5,051 nt of DNA. Origin: JAOUJD01 sp964353935. GTDB lineage: Bacteria > Pseudomonadota > Gammaproteobacteria > Burkholderiales > Burkholderiaceae_F. Each line of letters begins with the position of its first letter. Within the stretch, counting starts at the first letter, position 1. This document shows positions 1 to 4,584 of the stretch, in pieces. Below the pieces are notes generated by a model. That model was not told the origin of the DNA and made no database searches. It saw nothing but the letters and a program-made list of their open reading frames with translations. The stretch lies in contig CAYGXL010000187.1 of NCBI GenBank assembly GCA_964353935.1, positions 1-5,051 of the forward strand, in the 5' to 3' direction. Made by a program: the position numbers and the translations under genes.

Positions 1-2
1 AG

Positions 3-578
3 AAGTACATCGAGGAAGGCCACCACGGCGGCAAGGGCTCGGATGCGCACAAGGCGGCGGTCACCGGCGACACGGTCGGCGATCCGTACAAGGACACGGC
101 CGGCCCGGCGGTCAACCCGCTGATCAAGATCATCAACATCGTTGCGTTGCTGATCGTGCCGATCATCGCGTCGATCTACGGCGGCAAGCCCGCGCCCGCG
201 GCGGCCGCACCGGCGCCGGTCGTCACCGAAGTGGCCGTGGCGGTGCCGGTGCTGGTCGTGATCGGCGTCCCGAACCGTGTGCACTTCGAAAGCGGAGCGG
301 ACAACGTCTCCGCCGCCGGCAAGCGCATCCTGAACGGCTATGCGCAGGCCCTGAAGGCCAACCCGGACGCGAAGGTCGAACTGTCGGGCTACGCCGACCC
401 GAGCGGCGACGCGGCGAAGAACCTCGAACTCGCGAAGTCACGCGCGGTCACGGTGCGTGACGCCCTCGTCGCGGACGGCATCGCAGCAGAGCGGATCGCG
501 CTGGTGAAACCGACCGACGTGATCGTCGGCCAGGGCCACGACGCCGACGCGCGCCGCGTCGACATCGTCCTGCGCTAA
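3..578 (+). CDS. hppA: Membrane-bound ion-translocating pyrophosphatase, C-terminal part, fused to an OmpA-like domain (5' end outside window)
   Basis: This is the 3' end of a membrane pyrophosphatase gene. The enzyme hydrolyses cytoplasmic pyrophosphate and pumps H+ or Na+ across the inner membrane. The frame is open from the first complete codon to TAA at 576-578, giving 191 visible residues. Numbered from that codon, residues 22-35 (GDTVGDPYKDTAGP) are the last conserved catalytic loop; D23, D27, K30 and D31 match the plant enzyme's D723, D727, K730 and D731. Residues 41-58 form the final transmembrane helix, where ordinary family members end. Here an Ala/Pro-rich linker (60-72) and a Val-rich stretch (73-89) lead into an OmpA-like peptidoglycan-binding domain (about 91-191). 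D132 and R147, 15 residues apart, match the diaminopimelate-binding Asp/Arg pair of OmpA domains. A TTG at 147 lies inside the last helix and is not a credible start. Ion specificity and K+ dependence cannot be judged because the deciding residues are upstream. The gene is followed after 9 bases by a second OmpA-domain gene. Confidence 0.93.
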   Translation, partial: KYIEEGHHGGKGSDAHKAAVTGDTVGDPYKDTAGPAVNPLIKIINIVALLIVPIIASIYGGKPAPAAAAPAPVVTEVAVAVPVLVVIGVPNRVHFESGADNVSAAGKRILNGYAQALKANPDAKVELSGYADPSGDAAKNLELAKSRAVTVRDALVADGIAAERIALVKPTDVIVGQGHDADARRVDIVLR

Positions 579-587
579 GAGGCTGCC

Positions 588-1037
588 ATGTTCGAAGAAG
601 AGGATCGCGAAACCGGCTTTGCGCTGTTCCTGGTGATCGCGCTGGCGATCACCGTGTCCATCTTCACGATGGGCATTGCGGCAGGCACGGCGATCAGCCA
701 GAGCGGCGCCAAGGCCACGGCCGCGAAGGGCCCGATCGTCACCCGGCTGTACTTCGATCTTGGCAAGGCCGAAGTCCCGGCCGATGCATCGGCCGTGTTG
801 GCACCCCTCGTGAAGGGCGCGAAGGAAGGCCGTCGCATTGCCATCTCCGGATTTCACGACGCGAGCGGCGATGCCTCCGTGAATGAAGAACTGGCGAAGC
901 AGCGCGCCGTCGCCGTGCGAGACCTGCTCGTGGCCGCCGGCACGCCGGCTGAACGGATCGAGTTGCGCAAGCCTGCCTTGACCACGGGCGACGGCGATCC
1001 GAGGGAAGCGCGCCGCGTCGAAGTGACGTTGCAGTAA
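588..1037 (+). CDS. Small single-pass membrane protein with OmpA-like peptidoglycan-binding domain
   Basis: The gene encodes 149 residues. An acidic N-terminus (MFEEEDRET) precedes one hydrophobic segment at about 11-34. A short Ala/Lys linker follows, then an OmpA-like domain at about 50-149 that ends in the usual ARRVEVTL strand. D91 and R106, 15 residues apart, occupy the positions of the peptidoglycan-contacting Asp/Arg pair. The N-region lacks basic residues, so I favour an uncleaved inner-membrane anchor with the domain in the periplasm over a cleaved signal peptide. The ATG is preceded by AAGAGG (577-582), which overlaps the stop of the pyrophosphatase gene at 5-base spacing. Both genes therefore belong to one operon and may be translationally coupled. 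By hand alignment, residues 87-129 match residues 128-170 of the visible pyrophosphatase tail at 29 of 43 positions. The two domains probably arose by duplication. The function is inferred to be cell-wall association of the pyrophosphatase or of its surroundings; no specific family name is recognised. Confidence 0.9.
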   Translation: MFEEEDRETGFALFLVIALAITVSIFTMGIAAGTAISQSGAKATAAKGPIVTRLYFDLGKAEVPADASAVLAPLVKGAKEGRRIAISGFHDASGDASVNEELAKQRAVAVRDLLVAAGTPAERIELRKPALTTGDGDPREARRVEVTLQ

Positions 1038-1050
1038 GTCAGCCAGGCCG

Positions 1051-1084
1051 AAGGGCGGTCGGCGCGAGCCGCACCGCCCTTTTT
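1051..1084 (+). terminator. Rho-independent terminator of the hppA/OmpA operon
   Basis: The stem GGGCGGT (1053-1059) pairs with ACCGCCC (1073-1079) and is extended by A1051/A1052 pairing with T1080/T1081. An inner stem CGGC (1060-1063) pairs with GCCG (1068-1071), with C1072 bulged. The loop GCGA (1064-1067) is a GNRA-type tetraloop. Five T residues follow at 1080-1084. It begins 13 bases after the stop of the OmpA-domain gene. The structure and T-run are directly visible; termination strength is inferred. Confidence 0.9.
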
Positions 1085-1088
1085 CCGT

Positions 1089-1093
1089 GGAGA
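1089..1093 (+). promoter_or_regulatory. Shine-Dalgarno site deciding the GNAT start
   Basis: GGAGA lies 5 bases before ATG 1099. It therefore favours that ATG over the in-frame GTG at 1087, which overlaps this site and follows the terminator's T-run by only two bases. Confidence 0.75.
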
Positions 1094-1098
1094 ACTCC

Positions 1099-1617
1099 AT
1101 GCAGATCCGCGACGCGACCCCGGACGACATCGCCGCCGCGCAGGCGATCTACGCACACCACGTGATGCACGGGCTCGGCACGTTCGAGACGACGCCGCCC
1201 GGCGTCGGGGAGATGCTGAGGCGGCACGCGCAGATCACCGGCGACGGCTTTCCCTACCTCGTCGCCGAAGAGCCGGGTCGCATGCTCGGGTTTGCCTACG
1301 CGAACCACTTTCGCACGCGCGCGGCCTACCGGAACACCGTCGAGGACTCGATCTACATCGCGGCCGACGCCATGGGGCGCGGCGTCGGCACGGGCCTGCT
1401 CACCGCGCTGATCGAACGCTGCACGGCGCTTGGACTGCGCCAGATGCTGGCGGTGATAGGAGACTCCGCGAACGCCGGTTCGATCGGCGTGCACAGGCGT
1501 TGCGGCTTCGAGCACACGGGCGTGATGAAAGCGGTGGGACGCAAGTTCGACCGGTGGGTCGACGTCGTGATCATGCAGCGGGCCCTCGGGCCGGGTTCGA
1601 GCACGCCGCCCGGCTAG
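1099..1617 (+). CDS. GNAT N-acetyltransferase, phosphinothricin/methionine sulfoximine acetyltransferase group
   Basis: This is a 172-residue cytoplasmic enzyme that should transfer acetyl from acetyl-CoA to the amino group of a small amino-acid-like substrate. Family members act on phosphinothricin, methionine sulfoximine or related compounds. The N-terminal IRDATPDDIAAAQAIYAHHV and GTFETTPP (27-34) are typical of this group. Residues 94-99 (RGVGTG) form the acetyl-CoA pyrophosphate-binding loop of GNAT motif A. N115 and S118 begin the motif-B segment that runs through CGFEHTG. The terminal VGRKFDRWVDVVIMQ (136-150) is the group's signature. The length is normal for the family. The ATG at 1099 has GGAGA 5 bases upstream and gives a start like that of known members; the GTG at 1087 would add four residues. 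The gene sits 14 bases behind a terminator and converges with the methyltransferase gene across 46 bases. The natural substrate is unknown, and family members do not all confer herbicide resistance. Confidence 0.9.
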   Translation: MQIRDATPDDIAAAQAIYAHHVMHGLGTFETTPPGVGEMLRRHAQITGDGFPYLVAEEPGRMLGFAYANHFRTRAAYRNTVEDSIYIAADAMGRGVGTGLLTALIERCTALGLRQMLAVIGDSANAGSIGVHRRCGFEHTGVMKAVGRKFDRWVDVVIMQRALGPGSSTPPG

Positions 1618-1631
1618 CGCGACTTCGATCC

Positions 1632-1658
1632 GGCGTGCAGCCGACGCCCAGGCACGCC
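1632..1658. other. Inverted repeat in the convergent gap between the GNAT and methyltransferase genes
   Basis: GGCGTGC (1632-1638) pairs perfectly with GCACGCC (1652-1658) around a 13-base loop. It lies in the 46-base gap between two convergent stop codons, where a bidirectional terminator would be expected. No T-run follows on either strand, so an intrinsic terminator is doubtful, and a GC-rich background can produce such a repeat by chance. Confidence 0.25.
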
Positions 1659-1663
1659 CGGTC

Positions 1664-2311
1664 TCACTCGTTGCGGATGTGAATGAGCCGCGAGAGAGCC
1701 AGCAGATTCGCAGGTTCAACCGACAGCACTTCCCACCCGTGGCGCGTTACGTGGTGTTCCAGACTGAATTCAGAGCGAAAGCCGAGCCAGCCCGCCAGCG
1801 GACGAAGCAGAACCTCCAGGGACCGCCACGGTGGCTGGCCGCTGAAATGGTTGACGATGACGATATGTCCGCCCTTGCGGCAGACCCTGCGCACCTCGGC
1901 CACGAGCCTGTCGGGATGCGGCGTGACGGACAGCACGTAAGGCAGAGTGACGCAGTCAAATGCGCCGTCCGCGAAGTCCATCGCTTCAGCGTCCATGACT
2001 CGCAAGTCGATGCGCCCGGCGTCTTTCCCGCTGACCTTCCGCTGCGCTGCGGCCAGCATGTCCCGGGAGACATCGATGCCGGTGATTCTCGCCTGCGCCG
2101 GGTAACGACCGAGCGTAAGGCCCGTGCCAACGCCCACCTCGAGAATGTGTTCAGGCGCCAGCCTTGCAACCAACTGCGCCATCGCCACGCGGCCCGGGCT
2201 GAGCACTGCTCCGAACACGAGGTCATACAAGGGCGCGTAGCGTCGGTAACTGCGTTCGACCTGCGCGCGGGACACCGGGGTCAAGGCAGAACTGGCGGGT
2301 TGCGCATCCAA
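1664..2311 (-). CDS. pmtA: SAM-dependent methyltransferase, PmtA-like phosphatidylethanolamine N-methyltransferase
   Basis: This is a class I SAM methyltransferase of 215 residues, close in length to the Rhodobacter-type PmtA (about 200). That enzyme methylates phosphatidylethanolamine stepwise to phosphatidylcholine at the inner membrane. The visible order is YAPLYDLVFG (25-34, the substrate-side N-terminal motif of this group), ILEVGVGTG (56-64, SAM motif I), GIDVS (78-82, D80 expected to bind the ribose), MDAEAMDFADGAFD (106-119) and KGGHIVIVNHFSG (146-158). The VNHFS strand is what I associate with PmtA, as opposed to UbiE/MenG. There is no signal peptide or transmembrane helix. The start chosen is TTG at 2311 because a perfect AGGAGG stands 5 bases upstream. 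In-frame ATG at 2362 (232 residues) and TTG at 2389 have no ribosome-binding site, and the latter overlaps the preceding gene. The stop is TGA at 1664-1666. The gene follows the CoA-transferase gene by 70 bases on the same strand and may be co-transcribed with it. Another small-molecule or lipid methyltransferase remains possible. Confidence 0.8.
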   Translation of the reverse strand: MDAQPASSALTPVSRAQVERSYRRYAPLYDLVFGAVLSPGRVAMAQLVARLAPEHILEVGVGTGLTLGRYPAQARITGIDVSRDMLAAAQRKVSGKDAGRIDLRVMDAEAMDFADGAFDCVTLPYVLSVTPHPDRLVAEVRRVCRKGGHIVIVNHFSGQPPWRSLEVLLRPLAGWLGFRSEFSLEHHVTRHGWEVLSVEPANLLALSRLIHIRNE

Positions 2312-2316
2312 TGATG

Positions 2317-2322
2317 CCTCCT
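2317..2322 (-). promoter_or_regulatory. Perfect Shine-Dalgarno AGGAGG deciding the TTG start of the methyltransferase
   Basis: Read on the minus strand, AGGAGG is followed by CATCA and then TTG at 2311-2309. It is the only good ribosome-binding site near the 5' end of this gene, and the spacing is optimal. An ATG just downstream (TTGGATG) is out of frame. Confidence 0.75.
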
Positions 2323-2381
2323 TTGTCGGTGACGGCCCTGCGCCGTTGGGAAGCTGGTCCATGTGCGCGCGCGGAGGGTGG

Positions 2382-4409
2382 CTAACCAATGCCCTTCACC
2401 GTCGAGCCGACGTCCCGCACGTGGGCGAGGGCCTCGGACGCCGACTCGTAGATGTGCGGCGCAACCCCGCGGCCATCCAGCGCCGAGCCGAGCTTCGCGC
2501 GCAGGAATCCAGACGTGGTGTAGCGGCTGACCCCGAAGTAGTAGTTCTCCACCAGCGACTTCACCATCGCGGCGTACTCGGCTTCCACCTGCGGGTCGAG
2601 GTCGAAGTGATCGTAGTTCACGATTCCGTACACCTTGTGCCCGATCGCGTTCAGGCGGCGCTCGATCTCGCCATGGATCGCCTTCACGTCGGCGCTCGTC
2701 TTCACGCTGAGCCGCTCGAAGTTCAGGAACAGGATGTTGTGTTCCTCGTCGTACGCCAGCCGCTGCTCGAGCGGGACGGCGAGCATACGCTCCCGCAGGT
2801 TCATTGGCTCGAGGCGGAAGATCGACGCGTCCATCAGTCGCGGCTGGCCGCGGATGATCGGCTCGAAGTCCATCCGCGCGAGGATCTCGCGCTCGATGTC
2901 GATGCCCGGCGCGACCTCGACGAGCTCGAGCCCGTCGGGTGCCAGCCGGAACACGCAGCGCTCGGTGACGTAGAGCACGGGCTGGCCCCGTCTTACCGCT
3001 TCGCTGCCGGCAAACGTGCGGTGCTCCACCGCCTGCACGAACTTCTTCGGTCCGATGTCGTTGAGCAGCTGCAATCGGCCGTCGTCGATGACGACCTGCA
3101 GGTCGCCCGCGGTGAAGGTGCCCACGAACACGACGCTCTTCGCCGACTGCGAGATGTTGATGAACCCGCCCGCGCCCGCCAGCCGCGGGCCGAACTTGCT
3201 GACGTTGAGATTGCCCTCGCGATCCGCCTGCGCCAGCCCGAGGAACGCGAGGTCCAGACCGCCGCCGTCGTAGAAATCGAACTGGTAAGGCTGGTCGATG
3301 ATCGCCTGCGTGTTCACCGCGGCACCGAAGTTCAGCCCCGAGGCGGGAATGCCTCCGACCACGCCGGGCTCGGCGGTCAGCGTGAGGAGGTCGATCACCT
3401 TTTCCTCGGTCGCCACGCCCGCCACGCCTTCCGGCATGCCGATGCCGAGGTTGACCACGCTGTTGGCCTTCAGCTCGAGCGCTGCCCGCCGCGCGATGAT
3501 CTTGCGCTCGCTCATCGCCATAGGCGCGATCGAACTGACCGGCACGCGGATCTCGCCGGAGAATCCCGCGTTGTACTGCTCGACGAAGGTCTGCATGTGG
3601 TACTCGGGCTTCTCGGCGACCACGACGCAGTCGACCAGGACGCCGGGAATCTTCACCTGACGCGGATTCAGCGAGCCGCGGTCGGCGATGCGCTCGACCT
3701 GCACGATCACGATGCCGCCGGAGTTGTGCGCCGCCATCGCGATCGCGAGGCCCTCCAGCGTGAGCGCCTCCCGTTCCATCGTGATGTTGCCGTCCGGGTC
3801 GGCGGTCGTGCCGCGCACGATGCCGACGTTGATCGGGAAGGTCTTGTAGAACAGGTACTCCTCGCCTCCGACGGTCATGAGTTCCACGACGCTGTCCGTG
3901 GTGCGCTCGTTGATCCTGCCGCCCCCATGGCGGGGATCGACGAAGGTCCCGAGGCCGATGCGGGTCAGGTGGCCCGGCTTGCCGGCGGCGATGTCCCGGA
4001 ACAAATGCGTGATCACTCCCTGCGGCAGGTTGTAAGCCTCGATCCGGTTCGCGACGGCGAGCGCCTGGAGTTTCGGCACGAGGCCCCAGTGCCCGCCGAT
4101 GACTCGCCGCACGAGGCCTTCATGGCCGAGGTGATTGAGTCCTCGCTCCTTGCCGTCGCCCTGGCCCGCGGCGTAAACGAGAGTCAGCCCTTCCGGCTTG
4201 CCGATGCCATCGGGATCGCGTTCGCTCGATTCGAGAAAGCGCTGCTCGAGCGCGACCGCGATGTTCTCGGGAAAGCCGATGCCGACGAAACCGGTCGTGG
4301 CAACCGTGTCGCCATCGCGAATGAGCTGCACGGCTTCGCGGGCCCTCACGATCTTGCCCTTCTCGAAACTCTTGAGGCCCTGGAGCAATTCGCGACCCTG
4401 CTGGCTCAT
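2382..4409 (-). CDS. Acyl-CoA:acetate/3-ketoacid CoA-transferase (propionate CoA-transferase/YdiF type) with C-terminal extension
   Basis: This is a 675-residue family I CoA-transferase with the alpha and beta halves fused in one chain, as in Clostridium propionicum Pct and E. coli YdiF. Such enzymes exchange CoA between an acyl-CoA and a free carboxylate through a glutamyl-CoA thioester. The alpha half covers about 17-290, with GFVGIGFPENI (40-50), PRHGGGRIN (159-167) and FPINVGIVRGTTADPDGNI (191-209). The beta half covers about 298-530, with VNLGIGMPEGVA (319-330), TAEPGVVGGIPASG (345-358) carrying the expected catalytic Glu E347, and QFDFYDGGGLDLAFLG (376-391). Pct and YdiF are about 520-530 residues long. 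Here roughly 135 further residues (541-675) form an alpha/beta-looking domain that I cannot name. The ATG at 4409 has GAGGAG 5 bases upstream; a GTG at 4448 would add 13 residues without a comparable site. The stop is TAG. The substrate cannot be read from sequence; short-chain acids are likely. The gene diverges from a 3-hydroxyacyl-CoA dehydrogenase-like gene. Confidence 0.93.
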   Translation of the reverse strand: MSQQGRELLQGLKSFEKGKIVRAREAVQLIRDGDTVATTGFVGIGFPENIAVALEQRFLESSERDPDGIGKPEGLTLVYAAGQGDGKERGLNHLGHEGLVRRVIGGHWGLVPKLQALAVANRIEAYNLPQGVITHLFRDIAAGKPGHLTRIGLGTFVDPRHGGGRINERTTDSVVELMTVGGEEYLFYKTFPINVGIVRGTTADPDGNITMEREALTLEGLAIAMAAHNSGGIVIVQVERIADRGSLNPRQVKIPGVLVDCVVVAEKPEYHMQTFVEQYNAGFSGEIRVPVSSIAPMAMSERKIIARRAALELKANSVVNLGIGMPEGVAGVATEEKVIDLLTLTAEPGVVGGIPASGLNFGAAVNTQAIIDQPYQFDFYDGGGLDLAFLGLAQADREGNLNVSKFGPRLAGAGGFINISQSAKSVVFVGTFTAGDLQVVIDDGRLQLLNDIGPKKFVQAVEHRTFAGSEAVRRGQPVLYVTERCVFRLAPDGLELVEVAPGIDIEREILARMDFEPIIRGQPRLMDASIFRLEPMNLRERMLAVPLEQRLAYDEEHNILFLNFERLSVKTSADVKAIHGEIERRLNAIGHKVYGIVNYDHFDLDPQVEAEYAAMVKSLVENYYFGVSRYTTSGFLRAKLGSALDGRGVAPHIYESASEALAHVRDVGSTVKGIG

Positions 4410-4414
4410 TTCCA

Positions 4415-4420
4415 CTCCTC
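4415..4420 (-). promoter_or_regulatory. Shine-Dalgarno site of the CoA-transferase
   Basis: On the minus strand GAGGAG is followed by TGGAA and then ATG at 4409. This supports the ATG over the in-frame GTG at 4448. Confidence 0.8.
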
Positions 4421-4454
4421 GGTTTCGTGCCGTTGCTGCGCGGATCACGCCTCA

Positions 4455-4472
4455 TCCGGGCCGTCCGGGCCG
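4455..4472. repeat. Perfect tandem 9-bp direct repeat in the CoA-transferase leader
   Basis: TCCGGGCCG occurs twice head to tail (4455-4463 and 4464-4472). It lies between the candidate minus-strand promoter and the CoA-transferase ribosome-binding site. The repeat is exact; its role is unknown, and it could be replication slippage, a binding site or nothing. Confidence 0.6.
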
Positions 4473-4500
4473 CTGGCTGCGGGTCCCCTGGCGCGGCCCT

Positions 4501-4528
4501 ACTGTAATTGGAGATCGGTCGATGTCGA
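4501..4528 (-). promoter_or_regulatory. Candidate sigma-70 promoter for the CoA-transferase gene
   Basis: Read on the minus strand, TCGACA (4528-4523, five of six to TTGACA) and TACAGT (4506-4501, four of six to TATAAT) are separated by 16 bases. Transcription would start near 4494 and leave a leader of about 85 bases. It lies in the only relatively AT-rich patch of the divergent gap. It is a consensus match by eye only. Confidence 0.4.
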
Positions 4529-4540
4529 GTCCAGCGTGAC

Positions 4541-4553
4541 GGCCGGGTCGGCC
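4541..4553. repeat. Inverted repeat directly upstream of the SDR -10 box
   Basis: GGCCG (4541-4545) and CGGCC (4549-4553) are a perfect inverted repeat with a 3-base centre. The repeat abuts the TAGAAT hexamer at 4554. The position, in what would be the promoter spacer, suits a repressor operator, but five-base arms in GC-rich DNA are weak evidence. Confidence 0.3.
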
Positions 4554-4559
4554 TAGAAT
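4554..4559 (+). promoter_or_regulatory. Candidate -10 box for the short-chain dehydrogenase gene
   Basis: TAGAAT matches the TATAAT consensus at five of six positions and is 25 bases before the ATG. Transcription would start near 4566 with a leader of about 19 bases. No convincing -35 hexamer is found 16-18 bases upstream, so activator dependence or another sigma factor is possible. Confidence 0.4.
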
Positions 4560-4584
4560 CCTCCGCTTTGGAGCGGGGGACCCC

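Noticed and set aside
147..578. A separate OmpA-domain gene starting at TTG 147
   Set aside because: The frame is open upstream to the window edge and encodes the conserved pyrophosphatase C-terminal loop, so the TTG is an internal Leu codon of the last transmembrane helix.
1097..1109. A 13-base string CCATGCAGATCCG shared by the starts of the acetyltransferase (1097-1109) and dehydrogenase (4583-4595) genes
   Set aside because: Both proteins simply begin MQIR with the same preferred codons. Flanking bases differ and there is no wider repeat, so it is most likely coincidence.
438..1130. A 230-codon minus-strand frame across the two OmpA-domain genes and the terminator
   Set aside because: It is a shadow frame. 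It runs through the operon's intrinsic terminator and into the acetyltransferase start, and its product resembles no family.
1590..1614. GCCGGG/CCCGGC inverted repeat at the end of the acetyltransferase gene as a terminator
   Set aside because: It lies inside the coding sequence, has a 13-base loop and no following T-run.
1039..1719. A 226-codon minus-strand frame opposite the acetyltransferase gene
   Set aside because: It is a low-complexity Arg/Ala/Val-rich antisense product overlapping two well-supported genes; GC bias accounts for the lack of stops.
1679..2314. A 211-codon + strand frame opposite the methyltransferase gene
   Set aside because: It is antisense to a gene with clear SAM-binding motifs, and its translation shows no domain or ribosome-binding context.
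2332..2346. ACGGC/GCCGT hairpin just upstream of the methyltransferase ribosome-binding site as a riboswitch or terminator
   Set aside because: The stem is only five base pairs, with no T-run and no larger conserved fold visible. It is expected by chance at this GC content.
2346..4556. A 736-codon open frame on the + strand, fully antisense to the CoA-transferase
   Set aside because: Its product is a repetitive His/Arg/Asp/Val-rich sequence with no recognisable domain, typical of the mirror frame of a GC-rich gene. The minus-strand frame encodes an unmistakable CoA-transferase with a ribosome-binding site.
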